Source: Saonia flava
GTDB taxonomy: Bacteria > Bacteroidota > Bacteroidia > Flavobacteriales > Flavobacteriaceae
Direction of reading: 5' to 3'
NCBI RefSeq assembly: GCF_011927795.1
Contig: NZ_JAATJJ010000001.1
Span: forward strand, 1,985,062 to 2,049,061
Length of the DNA: 64,000 nucleotides
Every line of letters starts with the position of its first letter. Position 1 is the stretch's first letter. The notes under the pieces were generated by a model. It made no database searches. It was not told the DNA's origin and saw only the letters and a program-made list of their open reading frames with translations. Shown here in pieces: positions 18,841 through 27,700 of this stretch. The position numbers and the translations under genes are program-made.

Positions 18841-19074
18841 TTACTTGGCTTCTTCTATATAATTTATAGCTTGACCTACAGTAGCAATATTCTCTGCTTG
18901 ATCGTCTGGGATTTGAATATCGAATTCTTTTTCGAACTCCATAATCAACTCAACAGTATCCAATGAATCTGCTCCTAGGTCGTTGGTAAAGCTAGCTTCG
19001 GCAACAACTTCGTTCTCATCAACACCTAATTTGTCTACGATGATAGCTTTTACTCTTGATGCAATGTCTGACAT
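18841..19074 (-). CDS. acpP: Acyl carrier protein
   Basis: The start at [18 protein letters not shown] gives 77 residues, the normal ACP length; a longer frame adds 12 residues with no support. The phosphopantetheine site is GADSLD, with Ser in the DSL motif, and the protein is strongly acidic. It carries acyl chains for FabF and the rest of fatty-acid synthesis. It is the first gene of its group and is divergent from purN. Confidence 0.97.
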   Translation of the reverse strand: MSDIASRVKAIIVDKLGVDENEVVAEASFTNDLGADSLDTVELIMEFEKEFDIQIPDDQAENIATVGQAINYIEEAK

Positions 19075-19107
19075 AATAATATTTGTTTTAATAAATTTAA
19101 TCGTTGG

Positions 19108-19115
19108 CAAAAATA
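19108..19115 (-). promoter_or_regulatory. Candidate -7 element for acpP
   Basis: Read on the minus strand this is TATTTTTG, a perfect TAnnTTTG match, 33 bases before the acpP ATG. The -33 box is not clear. Confidence 0.4.
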
Positions 19116-19234
19116 AAAAACTTTGGATTAATAACGCTAATTGTCGGTAAAATGTATAGTAATTTAATAAAATTAATCCTTAAAGAGTATTAATTTAGCC
19201 CAAAATCTCTATTAAGATAACGTTGTTATATTGC

Positions 19235-19804
19235 ATGAAACGTATTGTTCTTTTTGCCTCTGGTTCTGGTTCTAATGTTGAAAACATAGTACATTACTTT
19301 CAAGATAATGCCAACGTTACCATTGCCACTGTGCTTACTAACAAAAGGGATGCCAAAGTTTTAGATAGGTGTAACGCCTTAAATATAAGCTCTTTATGCT
19401 TTAACAAAACAGCATTTTACACAACTGACTGTGTTCTTAATTTGCTCAAGTCCCTTAATCCAGACCTAATTGTACTTGCAGGTTTTCTTTTAAAAGTACC
19501 TCATAAAATAGTGGAGAGCTTTCCAAAGAAAATAATAAATATTCACCCAGCCCTATTACCCAAATATGGTGGAAAAGGCATGTACGGAATGTATGTTCAT
19601 AAGGCCGTTAAAAAGAGTAAAGATGTAGAAACAGGGATTACCATTCATTATGTTACTGAAAATTATGATGAAGGAGCCATAATTCATCAGTCCAAAACAA
19701 AAATAACCCCAGAGGACAGTGCAGAGACCATTGCAGAAAAGGTACACCAGCTAGAATACGAACACTTCCCAAAAATAATTGAACAAGTATTGACCCAGTC
19801 CTAA
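19235..19804 (+). CDS. purN: Phosphoribosylglycinamide formyltransferase
   Basis: The ATG giving MKRIVLFASGSGSN is preferred over an in-frame TTG 12 bases upstream. The phosphate-binding loop is ASGSGSN, and the catalytic Asn-His-Asp set is seen in NIHPALLPKYGG and NYDEGAIIHQ. With 189 residues it is a normal-sized PurN, which uses 10-formyltetrahydrofolate to formylate GAR in purine synthesis. Its stop codon overlaps the next start (TAATG), so translation of the RNase H is coupled. Confidence 0.95.
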   Translation: MKRIVLFASGSGSNVENIVHYFQDNANVTIATVLTNKRDAKVLDRCNALNISSLCFNKTAFYTTDCVLNLLKSLNPDLIVLAGFLLKVPHKIVESFPKKIINIHPALLPKYGGKGMYGMYVHKAVKKSKDVETGITIHYVTENYDEGAIIHQSKTKITPEDSAETIAEKVHQLEYEHFPKIIEQVLTQS

Positions 19805-20439
19805 TGTCAAAAAAAGAGAAATTCTACACAGTTTGGAAAGGAAATAAACCTGGTGTTTATACAAAATGGGCTGATTGCAAGAAAGCAATTGATGGCTACA
19901 AAGGTGCAGAATACAAGTCATTTTTATCTTTTGATGAGGCAAAAAAAGCATACAATGGCAAGTACAGTGACTACAAAGGAAAAAAAACCTCAAAACCAAT
20001 ACTTTCAAAAGAAGAGCTCCTTAAAATAGGAGAGCCCAATTATAATTCTATTTCTGTTGATGCGGCTTCCAGTGGAAATCCCGGAACTATGGAATATAGG
20101 GGCGTAGATACCAAAACAGGCAAAGAACTTTTTAAACAAGGGCCTTTTCAGCAAGGAACCAATAATGTGGGTGAATTTTTGGCTTTGGTACATGGTTTGG
20201 CTTTTTTAAAAAAACAAAAAAGCAATAGAATCCTTTACACCGATTCCAGAACGGCAATTAGTTGGATTCGCAAAAAAAAATGCAATACCAAACTTGTGGA
20301 AAATGCCGACAACAAACCTATTTTTGATTTGGTCCGCAGAGCCCATCAATGGTTACAAACAAATACCTATACCACCAACATAGTAAAATGGGAAACTAAG
20401 GCATGGGGAGAAATTCCTGCAGATTTTGGACGTAAATAA
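19804..20439 (+). CDS. Ribonuclease H with N-terminal viroplasmin domain
   Basis: Residues 1-50 form a viroplasmin / RNase H1 hybrid-binding domain (FYTVWKGNKPGVYTKW, then the FDEAKKAY helix). From about residue 75 an RNase H fold follows: first acidic strand ISVDAASSGNPG, GEFLALVHGL with the catalytic Glu, and YTDSRTAISWI with the second Asp. It cleaves the RNA strand of RNA-DNA hybrids. This eukaryotic-RNase-H1-like plan is common in Bacteroidota. Coupled to purN. Confidence 0.9.
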   Translation: MSKKEKFYTVWKGNKPGVYTKWADCKKAIDGYKGAEYKSFLSFDEAKKAYNGKYSDYKGKKTSKPILSKEELLKIGEPNYNSISVDAASSGNPGTMEYRGVDTKTGKELFKQGPFQQGTNNVGEFLALVHGLAFLKKQKSNRILYTDSRTAISWIRKKKCNTKLVENADNKPIFDLVRRAHQWLQTNTYTTNIVKWETKAWGEIPADFGRK

Positions 20440-20503
20440 TTCCTCTTTTGAATTTGAATATTGAATCCTCATTCTCGTATATTTGCACCAAAATTATCTT
20501 TGC

Positions 20504-21433
20504 ATGGGCAAACTTGTAATTGTGGGCACCGTAGCCTTTGATGCCATTGAAACTCCTTTTGGAAAAACAGACAAAATTTTAGGTGGTGCAGCAACATTTA
20601 TTGGTCTTGCCGCTTCGCAGTTTCACAATATAGATGCTGCCATTGTATCAGTGGTTGGGGACGATTTTCCCCAAGAATATTTGGATTTGCTCATCAGTAA
20701 AAAAATTGACATCTCCTCCTTAGAAATTGTTAAGGGGGGCAAAACCTTTTTCTGGAGTGGCAAATATCACAATGATCTTAACTCAAGAGACACCTTGGCG
20801 ACAGAGTTAAACGTCCTTGCAGATTTTAATCCTACAGTACCAGATAATTATAAAGATGCTGATGTTGTAATGCTAGGAAATCTTCATCCAAGCACCCAAA
20901 TGAGTGTTATTGAACAAATGGAGAAAAAACCAAAATTAATTGTTCTTGACACCATGAATTATTGGATGGATAATGCCTTGGAAGAACTTTTGCAGGTTAT
21001 TCAACATATAGATGTGATAACTATTAATGATGAAGAGGCTCGGCAATTGACCAATGAATATTCACTAGTAAAAGCCGCAGAGAAAATTCACAAAATGGGA
21101 CCAAAATTTGTGGTCATTAAAAAAGGGGAGCACGGAGCTCTGTTGTTTCATGATGAAAATATATTCTTTGCCCCTGCCCTGCCGTTAGAGGAGGTGTTTG
21201 ACCCCACAGGTGCTGGAGACACATTTGCAGGTGGTTTTGTTGGCTATATAGCCGAAACCAAAAATATTTCTTTTAACAATTTAAAGAACGCCATCGTACA
21301 TGGTTCCAACCTAGCATCGTTCTGTGTGGAGAAATTTGGCACCGAACGCTTGGAAAACTTGGATTCAAAAGAAGTAAAACAAAGACTGCTTCAATTTAAG
21401 CAATTGACACAGTTTGATATAGAATTAGAATAA
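20504..21433 (+). CDS. PfkB-family sugar/nucleoside kinase
   Basis: The ATG giving MGKLVIVGTVAFDAIETPFG is chosen; seven further in-frame codons upstream look untranslated. The second PfkB signature is DPTGAGDTFAGG near the C-terminus, and the first block is GGAATFIGLAASQF. At 309 residues it is full length. The substrate (ribose, adenosine, fructose or other) cannot be told. The large PurF-like gene follows after a terminator. It is not closely similar to the truncated kinase at the left edge. Confidence 0.87.
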   Translation: MGKLVIVGTVAFDAIETPFGKTDKILGGAATFIGLAASQFHNIDAAIVSVVGDDFPQEYLDLLISKKIDISSLEIVKGGKTFFWSGKYHNDLNSRDTLATELNVLADFNPTVPDNYKDADVVMLGNLHPSTQMSVIEQMEKKPKLIVLDTMNYWMDNALEELLQVIQHIDVITINDEEARQLTNEYSLVKAAEKIHKMGPKFVVIKKGEHGALLFHDENIFFAPALPLEEVFDPTGAGDTFAGGFVGYIAETKNISFNNLKNAIVHGSNLASFCVEKFGTERLENLDSKEVKQRLLQFKQLTQFDIELE

Positions 21434-21439
21434 CCCCAT

Positions 21440-21463
21440 GCCCTGAAAATTCAGGGCTTTTTT
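21440..21463 (+). terminator. Terminator after the PfkB kinase
   Basis: GCCCTGA and TCAGGGC pair across a four-base loop and are followed by seven or more Ts with one A break, 6 bases after the kinase stop and just before the PurF-like start. Confidence 0.75.
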
Positions 21464-21477
21464 AATTTGAATAAATA

Positions 21478-23376
21478 ATGAGTGATGCCATTAAACATGA
21501 ATGCGGAATTTCCCTTATCCGCTTGTTAAAACCATTGGAATACTATAAAGAAAAGTATGGCACTGCTTTTTATGGTGTAAACAAAATGTACCTCATGATG
21601 GAAAAGCAGCACAATCGTGGACAAGACGGTGCTGGTTTTGCAAGTATTAAACTGGACATGGATGCTGGTGAAAGATATATGAGCAGAGTACGTTCTATAG
21701 CCCAACAACCTATTCAAGATATATTTGCTCAAATAAACAATAGAATAAACACCACACTACAAGAGCATCCAGAATACGAGAACAATGTGGCATTACAAAA
21801 AAAGAACATTCCCTACATTGGGGAAGTGTTATTGGGTCATGTCCGTTATGGTACTTTTGGCAAGAACAGCATTGAAAGTGTACATCCTTTTCTAAGACAG
21901 AATAACTGGATGCACCGTAACATTATTGTTGCCGGGAATTTTAACATGACAAATGTTGATGAACTTTTTGACAATCTTGTTCAATTGGGGCAGCATCCTA
22001 AAGAAATGGCGGATACTGTTACGGTTATGGAAAAGATTGGTCATTTTTTAGACGATGCCGTTGCCAAACTTTATAAAGAAATAAAAAAAGAAAACGTAAG
22101 TAAAAAAGATGCTTCTCCCCTAATTGCGGAAAGATTAAAGCTTTCCAAAATTTTAAAAAGAGCTTCCAAGAATTGGGATGGGGGTTATGCCATGGCGGGC
22201 ATGTTAGGTCATGGCGACTCTTTTGTACTGCGTGATCCTGCAGGCATACGGCCTGCATACTATTACCATGATGATGAAATTGTGGTTGTTGCCTCAGAAA
22301 GACCGGCCATACAAACCGTTTTTAATGTCAAATTTGAAAAAGTTAAAGAACTAGATCCTGGGCATGCAATTGTCGTAAAAAAGAGTGGTGACTTTTACAT
22401 TAAAGAAATATTGCCCCCAACGGAACGAAAAGCATGTTCTTTTGAACGTATATATTTTTCTAGGGGAAGTGACAAAGAAATCTATCAAGAAAGAAAAGAA
22501 TTAGGAAAATTAATTTTTCCCCAAATCCTTGCTTCCATTGATAGTGATATTAAAAATACCGTTTTTTCATATATCCCAAATACTGCAGAGACTTCTTTTT
22601 TTGGTATGGTCAAAGAAGCTCAAAATTATTTGAATAAGAAAAAAGAAGAGCAAATCCTCTCTATTGGCTCCAACATTAGCAAAGAAGAATTACATAAAAT
22701 TTTGGAGGTTAGGCCCAGAATAGAAAAAGTTGCAATAAAAGATGCCAAATTAAGAACGTTTATTACCCAGGACAGTAGTAGGGACGATTTGGTAACACAT
22801 GTATATGATATCTCTTACGGGTCTGTAAAAGAAAATGACAATCTTGTAATTATTGATGATAGTATTGTTCGTGGCACAACTCTTAAAAAGAGCATTCTAA
22901 GAATTCTGGACAGATTATCACCTAAAAAGATAATTGTGGTTTCATCTGCCCCACAGATAAGATATCCAGACTGTTATGGGATAGACATGGCCAAACTAGA
23001 AGACTTTATTGCTTTTAGAGCTGCTTTGGACCTTCATAAAGATGCAAACACCATGGATGTTGTTGAAAACATTTATAAGAAATGTATTGAACAAGTACAT
23101 TCAAAAGACAGAGATGTCATTAATTATGTAAAAGAATTTTATTCCCCGTTCACGGCTGTTCAAATTTCCAAAAAAATAGGAGAACTTTTAAGTCCGGATG
23201 ATATTAATGCAGAAGTAGAAATTATATATCAAACCATTGAAAATTTACATCTAGCATGTCCTAAAAATTTAGGCGATTGGTACTTTACCGGAAACTACCC
23301 AACACCTGGCGGCAATAAGGTTGTGAATAGAGCTTTTATCAATTTTTACGAAGGAAAAAACGTAAGAGCTTACTGA
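21478..23376 (+). CDS. PurF-like amidophosphoribosyltransferase (large Bacteroidota form)
   Basis: It has 632 residues, longer than the usual 470-510 of PurF. A class II glutaminase domain opens at HECGIS with the candidate nucleophile Cys9; GQDGAGFASIKL and YGTFGKNSIESVHPF follow. The PRPP loop is NLVIIDDSIVRGTT near residues 457-470. It would make phosphoribosylamine from PRPP and glutamine, or be a specialised paralogue. The eight residues before Cys9 would need removal to free the N-terminal Cys, as in enzymes with a propeptide. An insertion of about 100 residues separates the two halves. Confidence 0.85.
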   Translation: MSDAIKHECGISLIRLLKPLEYYKEKYGTAFYGVNKMYLMMEKQHNRGQDGAGFASIKLDMDAGERYMSRVRSIAQQPIQDIFAQINNRINTTLQEHPEYENNVALQKKNIPYIGEVLLGHVRYGTFGKNSIESVHPFLRQNNWMHRNIIVAGNFNMTNVDELFDNLVQLGQHPKEMADTVTVMEKIGHFLDDAVAKLYKEIKKENVSKKDASPLIAERLKLSKILKRASKNWDGGYAMAGMLGHGDSFVLRDPAGIRPAYYYHDDEIVVVASERPAIQTVFNVKFEKVKELDPGHAIVVKKSGDFYIKEILPPTERKACSFERIYFSRGSDKEIYQERKELGKLIFPQILASIDSDIKNTVFSYIPNTAETSFFGMVKEAQNYLNKKKEEQILSIGSNISKEELHKILEVRPRIEKVAIKDAKLRTFITQDSSRDDLVTHVYDISYGSVKENDNLVIIDDSIVRGTTLKKSILRILDRLSPKKIIVVSSAPQIRYPDCYGIDMAKLEDFIAFRAALDLHKDANTMDVVENIYKKCIEQVHSKDRDVINYVKEFYSPFTAVQISKKIGELLSPDDINAEVEIIYQTIENLHLACPKNLGDWYFTGNYPTPGGNKVVNRAFINFYEGKNVRAY

Positions 23377-23383
23377 CGGCATT

Positions 23384-23435
23384 CGACAAGATGCACACAA
23401 TGCTGTATTTCATCGGTAAAATATGCGTTTTGTCG
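23384..23435 (+). other. Large imperfect hairpin after the PurF-like gene
   Basis: The arms CGACAAGATGCA and TGCGTTTTGTCG pair over 12 positions with two G-U wobbles and enclose 28 bases. It begins 8 bases after the stop codon and has no immediate long T-run. It may protect the 3' end or terminate weakly. Confidence 0.4.
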
Positions 23436-23466
23436 TACTTATAGCTTTTTAAGCACCATGCTCAAC

Positions 23467-23474
23467 TATTTTAG
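23467..23474 (+). promoter_or_regulatory. -7 element of small RNA 1
   Basis: TATTTTAG matches TAnnTTTG except at one position and lies exactly five bases before the conserved core, as in units 2 and 3. No clear TTTG box is seen upstream. Confidence 0.5.
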
Positions 23475-23479
23475 ACTTG

Positions 23480-23550
23480 CCATAGCATAAGTAGGTTAAG
23501 TTCATGGTAAGATTTGGGGCAAAAAAGGTGGAGACTTCTCCACCTTTTTT
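23480..23550 (+). ncRNA. Tandem small RNA, unit 1
   Basis: A 40-base core (first half CCATAGCATAAGTAGGTTAA, second half GTTCATGGTAAGATTTGGGG) is repeated in units 2 and 3. It is followed by an A-tract, the hairpin GGTGGAG/CTCCACC and six Ts. A transcript from just after the -7 box to the T-run would be about 70 nt. No open frame of useful length fits the unit, so it is read as an independently transcribed small RNA with a conserved 5' segment and an intrinsic terminator. The biological target is unknown. Confidence 0.7.
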
Positions 23551-23673
23551 ATTGCCTCTCTCTTTTATGTAAGCATTTTCTCCACCTTTTATAAAGCAAT
23601 TATTTTTAATCTGTATTTCAACCAATTATAAGGGTATTCATCCAAAAACTTTTAGAAAACATGCGTCCCATCT

Positions 23674-23681
23674 TACCTTTG
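23674..23681 (+). promoter_or_regulatory. -7 element of small RNA 2
   Basis: TACCTTTG is a perfect TAnnTTTG match, again five bases before the core. A TTTT run lies 20 bases upstream, where the -33 TTTG would be. Confidence 0.6.
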
Positions 23682-23686
23682 GAGGA

Positions 23687-23756
23687 CCATAGCATAAGTA
23701 GGTTAAGTTCATGGTAAGATTTGGGGAAAAAAGGCGGACTAACATCCGCCTTTTTT
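23687..23756 (+). ncRNA. Tandem small RNA, unit 2
   Basis: The 40-base core is identical to that of unit 1. The terminator stem is different in sequence (GGCGGA/TCCGCC) but has the same position, flanking A-tract and T-run. The unit starts 207 bases after unit 1, and the intervening sequence is not similar to that after unit 1 beyond a few bases. This pattern indicates selection on the promoter, core and terminator only. Confidence 0.72.
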
Positions 23757-23855
23757 ATTGCTGAAAATCAACATATTAGTTAGTTTTTTCCTTCTACTCT
23801 ACACTAGAAAAATATTAAAAACAGTATCCCTAAAATTAAAATTTCTTAAAATTTC

Positions 23856-23886
23856 TTTGTTATTTCTCACAATACCAGTAATTTAG
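23856..23886 (+). promoter_or_regulatory. Full promoter of small RNA 3
   Basis: TTTG, a 19-nt spacer and TAATTTAG (one mismatch to TAnnTTTG) end five bases before the core. This is the most complete promoter of the three units. Confidence 0.65.
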
Positions 23887-23891
23887 TCCCG

Positions 23892-23964
23892 CCATAGCAT
23901 AAGTAGGTTAAGTTTATGGTAAGATTTGGGACGAAAAGGGTGGGGGCTTCTCCACCCTTTTCTA
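23892..23964 (+). ncRNA. Tandem small RNA, unit 3
   Basis: The core differs from units 1 and 2 at only two positions: C to T in TTCATGG, and the last G to A. The C-to-T change extends a possible CCATA/TATGG pairing within the core. The terminator stem is GGGTGG/CCACCC, flanked by AAAA and TTTT. It starts 205 bases after unit 2 and is followed by the convergent sodA terminator. Confidence 0.7.
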
Positions 23965-23974
23965 TTTAAGTAAA

Positions 23975-24013
23975 TCCAAAAAAAAATCCGCACCAGTTTT
24001 ACTGGACGGATTT
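23975..24013 (-). terminator. Terminator of sodA
   Basis: Read on the minus strand, a two-part stem (AATCCG/CGGATT outside, CCAGT/ACTGG inside) is followed by a run of nine Ts. It also has Ts on the other side and may end leftward and rightward transcripts. Confidence 0.75.
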
Positions 24014-24045
24014 TTATTGTTCAACAAGCTATTTAAGGGTCTGCT

Positions 24046-24654
24046 TTATTTGTTTGCTTTATACAGCTCCGCAACTTTATCCCAGTTTATTACATTAAAA
24101 AAGGCATTGATGTAATCTGGTCTTCTGTTTTGATAGTTTAAATAATAGGCATGTTCCCAAACATCTAATCCTAAGATTGGGAAACCTTCACAACCAATTC
24201 CGGGCATAATCGGGTTGTCCTGATTAGGTGTTGAGCAAATTTCTACTTTTCCACCTTTGTGAACACACAACCAGGCCCATCCAGAACCAAATCTTGTCGC
24301 TGCAGCAGTAGAAAACGCATCCTTAAAACCCTCATAAGAGCCAAAAGCATCATCTATTGCGCTTGCCAACCCTCCTGTAGGTGTTCCTCCTCCATCTGGT
24401 GACATTATTTCCCAAAACAGGGAATGGTTATAAAATCCTCCTCCATTATTACGAACGGCCCCGTTGGACAAATCCAACCCTGTAAGAATTTCATCTATGG
24501 ATTTTCCTTCCAAATCGGTTCCTTCTATGGCCCCATTTAGTTTTGTAGTATATCCATTATGGTGTTTGGAATGATGAATTTCCATGGTTCTAGCATCAAT
24601 ATGTGGTTCCAGTGCATCATATGCATAGGGTAATTTTGGTAATTCAAAAGACAT
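24046..24654 (-). CDS. sodA: Superoxide dismutase, manganese type
   Basis: It has 202 residues. Metal ligands lie in [11 protein letters not shown] (His), NHSLFWE (His) and [12 protein letters not shown] (Asp and His). NNGGGFYNH has Gly where iron enzymes have Gln, and [10 protein letters not shown] carries the Gln typical of manganese enzymes, so Mn or cambialistic use is favoured. No signal peptide is present, so it is cytoplasmic. It converts superoxide to peroxide and oxygen. Confidence 0.93.
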   Translation of the reverse strand: MSFELPKLPYAYDALEPHIDARTMEIHHSKHHNGYTTKLNGAIEGTDLEGKSIDEILTGLDLSNGAVRNNGGGFYNHSLFWEIMSPDGGGTPTGGLASAIDDAFGSYEGFKDAFSTAAATRFGSGWAWLCVHKGGKVEICSTPNQDNPIMPGIGCEGFPILGLDVWEHAYYLNYQNRRPDYINAFFNVINWDKVAELYKANK

Positions 24655-24690
24655 AATTATTCTGTTTTTAGATTAAAAAATATAGGAACT

Positions 24691-24698
24691 CAAATTTA
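24691..24698 (-). promoter_or_regulatory. Candidate -7 element for sodA
   Basis: On the minus strand this is TAAATTTG, a perfect TAnnTTTG match, 36 bases before the sodA start. The -33 box is not obvious. Confidence 0.4.
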
Positions 24699-24727
24699 CA
24701 CTTTTATAAGATAAATTACACTAATTC

Positions 24728-24760
24728 TTTGTTAAGAACTCTCTAAGAATGCTTAATTTG
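24728..24760 (+). promoter_or_regulatory. Promoter of the AddA-like gene
   Basis: TTTG, a 21-nt spacer and TTAATTTG (one mismatch) end only seven bases before the start codon. The predicted transcript would have almost no leader. Confidence 0.5.
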
Positions 24761-24767
24761 CACATAA

Positions 24768-27700
24768 ATGCACGTGCAAAAGAGTTCTTATAAAATCTAT
24801 AATGCTTCCGCGGGTTCTGGCAAAACCTATACACTCGTAAAGGAGTACCTCAAAATAGTTTTCTCCTCGAAAAACAATTGGGCTTACCAACATATATTGG
24901 CCATTACGTTTACCAATAAAGCTGTAAACGAAATGAAAGGCAGAATCCTTGAAAGCTTGCACAGTTTTAGTAAAATTTCTGATTTCACCAATGCTCCATC
25001 TTTGTTTAAAGATTTACAACACGAGTTGGGTATTGATCCCGATGAGTTAAAGAAAAAATCAAAAAGTATATTAAAAGATATTCTTCACAACTATGCCTTT
25101 TTTGATATTTCTACCATAGACAAATTTACCCACAGGCTAATTAGAACATTTGCAAAAGATTTGAACCTTCCCCAGAATTTTGAAGTGGTCATGGATACTG
25201 AACTACTATTGGCCGAAGCTGTCGACAGGTTGATAAGTAAAGCGGGTGAAGACAAAGAACTCACAAAAATATTGATTGATTTTACTTTGGAAAAAATTGA
25301 TGATGATAAAAGTTGGGATGTTTCATTTGATTTAAATAAAATTGGAAAACTACTTTTTGATGAGACCCATGCGCCCCATCTTGATAGACTAAAAAATAAA
25401 AGCATTGATGATTTTCTGGATTTGCAAAAACGGTTGAAGGACAAAATACTCTCCCAACAAAGAGAATGTGCCCAAAATGCAAAGACCATTTTACAGTCAA
25501 TTGAAAATAGTGGGCTGGAATACGGAGACTTCACCAGAAAAACCCTCCCAAATCATTTCTTAAAACTAACCAACAATATTTTCGACTATCAGAAACTTTA
25601 TACTAACAAACTAGAGGAAAACTTAATTGAAGGAGCTATCTACAACAAAACATTGGATTCCGGAAAAAAGGAGGTCATTGACCAATTGCTTCCCCAATTA
25701 TTGGAAACCTATTTAATAATTAAAAATAGCATATCGGAAATTGCCCTGTTAAAAAACGCATATGGCAACGTTGTTCCCTTAACGGTTCTAAATGCAATAC
25801 AAAAGGAAATAAGGGAAATTGAGGAAGAAAGAAATCAAATGCACATTTCCGCTTTCAATACAATTATATCCAAAGAAATTAAAAATCAGCCCGCTCCTTT
25901 TATTTATGAACGTTTGGGAGAAAAATACCGACATTATTTCATAGATGAGTTCCAAGACACTTCCCAAATGCAATGGGAAAATTTAATCCCACTTGTTGGC
26001 AATGCTCTCGAAGGCGAAAACATAAAAGCAGAAAAAGGCTCCTTGTTTTTAGTGGGCGATGCCAAACAGGCAATTTATCGATGGCGAGGAGGAAAGGCGG
26101 AGCAGTTTTTAAATCTCATTACTTTAAAAAGTAATCCCTTTGTTATTGAACCAGAAACCCAAAATCTTCCTTCAAATTATAGGAGTCATAAAGAAATAGT
26201 TGAATTCAACAATGGGTTTTTTACGCATATTTCGTCTTTCCTAAATAATGAAATCTTTAAATCGCTCTTTATTGAGGGAAATAAACAAAACTATAATTCC
26301 AAAGAAAAGGGTTTTGTCCAACTTTCCTTTTTAGAGGGTCGTCCGGAAGAAAATGATGATGTTCTTTATTGCAATGAGGTTCTAAATACTGTTTATTCAA
26401 TCCTAGAAAAAAAATATGAATATCGGGATATATGTATCCTTGTAAGAGAAAACAAAAAAGGGGTTTTCTTGGCAGATTTTCTTGTCCAAAATGGAATTCC
26501 AATTATTTCAACGGACTCCCTTTTATTGGTAAGCAGTAAAAAGGTCCAATTCTTAATCAATCTTTTACGGTATTTTGTCAACCCAGAAAATTTAAGCAAT
26601 GCCTATTCCTTACTATATTATCTAGCTCCTGATAATGAAAACAAACATGAATATATCGATCAGCATTTAAGTTCATTAGAAGTACTTTTATTGGATTTTT
26701 ATGATTTTAGTTTGGAACGGATCAAGCAGACATCAGTTTACGATGGGCTAGAATATGCCATAAAGCAATTTTCTTTAATTAACGGGTCCAATGCACATAT
26801 AACTTATTTGTTGGATAATGTTCTGGACGTTGAACAAAAAGAAGGGACCGGCATTCATACTTTTCTCGCCTTTTGGGACAAAAAAGGTGAGAAGTTGAGC
26901 ATTCCTGCCCCAGAAAATATAAATGCTGTCCAGATAATGAGTGTTCACAAAGCAAAAGGACTGGAGTTTCCCATTGTTATATTTCCTTTTGCCAATTCCG
27001 ACATATACAGCCGAAAGAGGGGGAAAGATAAAAAAATATGGTTTCGTCCAAATTCCAATTATACAAATGGGTTTGAGGAACTTTTATTGACCAAAAAGCA
27101 GGAAATGGAGCATTATAATGATGTCTCTAAAGAATTATATATAGATGAACAAACCAAACTGGAATTGGATGCTTTTAATGTTCTATATGTTGCATTGACC
27201 AGGGCTATTAAATCTTTGTATATAATTACCATGAAAGACCTTTCCAGTAAGGGAGATTACAAAACCGACTACTATTCCGGCTTATTTATAGATTATTTAA
27301 TTCATAAGGGGCTTTGGGATTCACAAAACAACATATATAAATTTGGAATCCAGGAAGCAGCAATAATAGAAGAACAATCTAAAAATCAAGAACAAAGTAT
27401 AAAATACCAGTATACCTTTAAGGAAAGGCCCAGTTTTAATATACTCACCAAATCCGGTGTGTTATGGGGAACAAACAGGGAAAATGCACTTTCAAAAGGT
27501 AATACGCTCCACCATATCATGGGGCATATAGAAACCATAAAGGATGTGGACAAAGCTTTTGATTCTCTAGTCCAAAATGGAGATATAACAGAAGAGGAAA
27601 TTAATTTTCTTAAAAACCAAGTATTCCAAATCATTCATCACCCACTATTGTCACCCTATTATGACATTGGTGTTCTAGTTAAAAATGAAACCGACATTAT

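Noticed and set aside
23480-23931. Direct repeats as a CRISPR array or insertion-sequence remnants
   Set aside because: Only three copies, 165-bp gaps, no cas genes, no terminal inverted repeats or transposase, and each copy has its own promoter and terminator.
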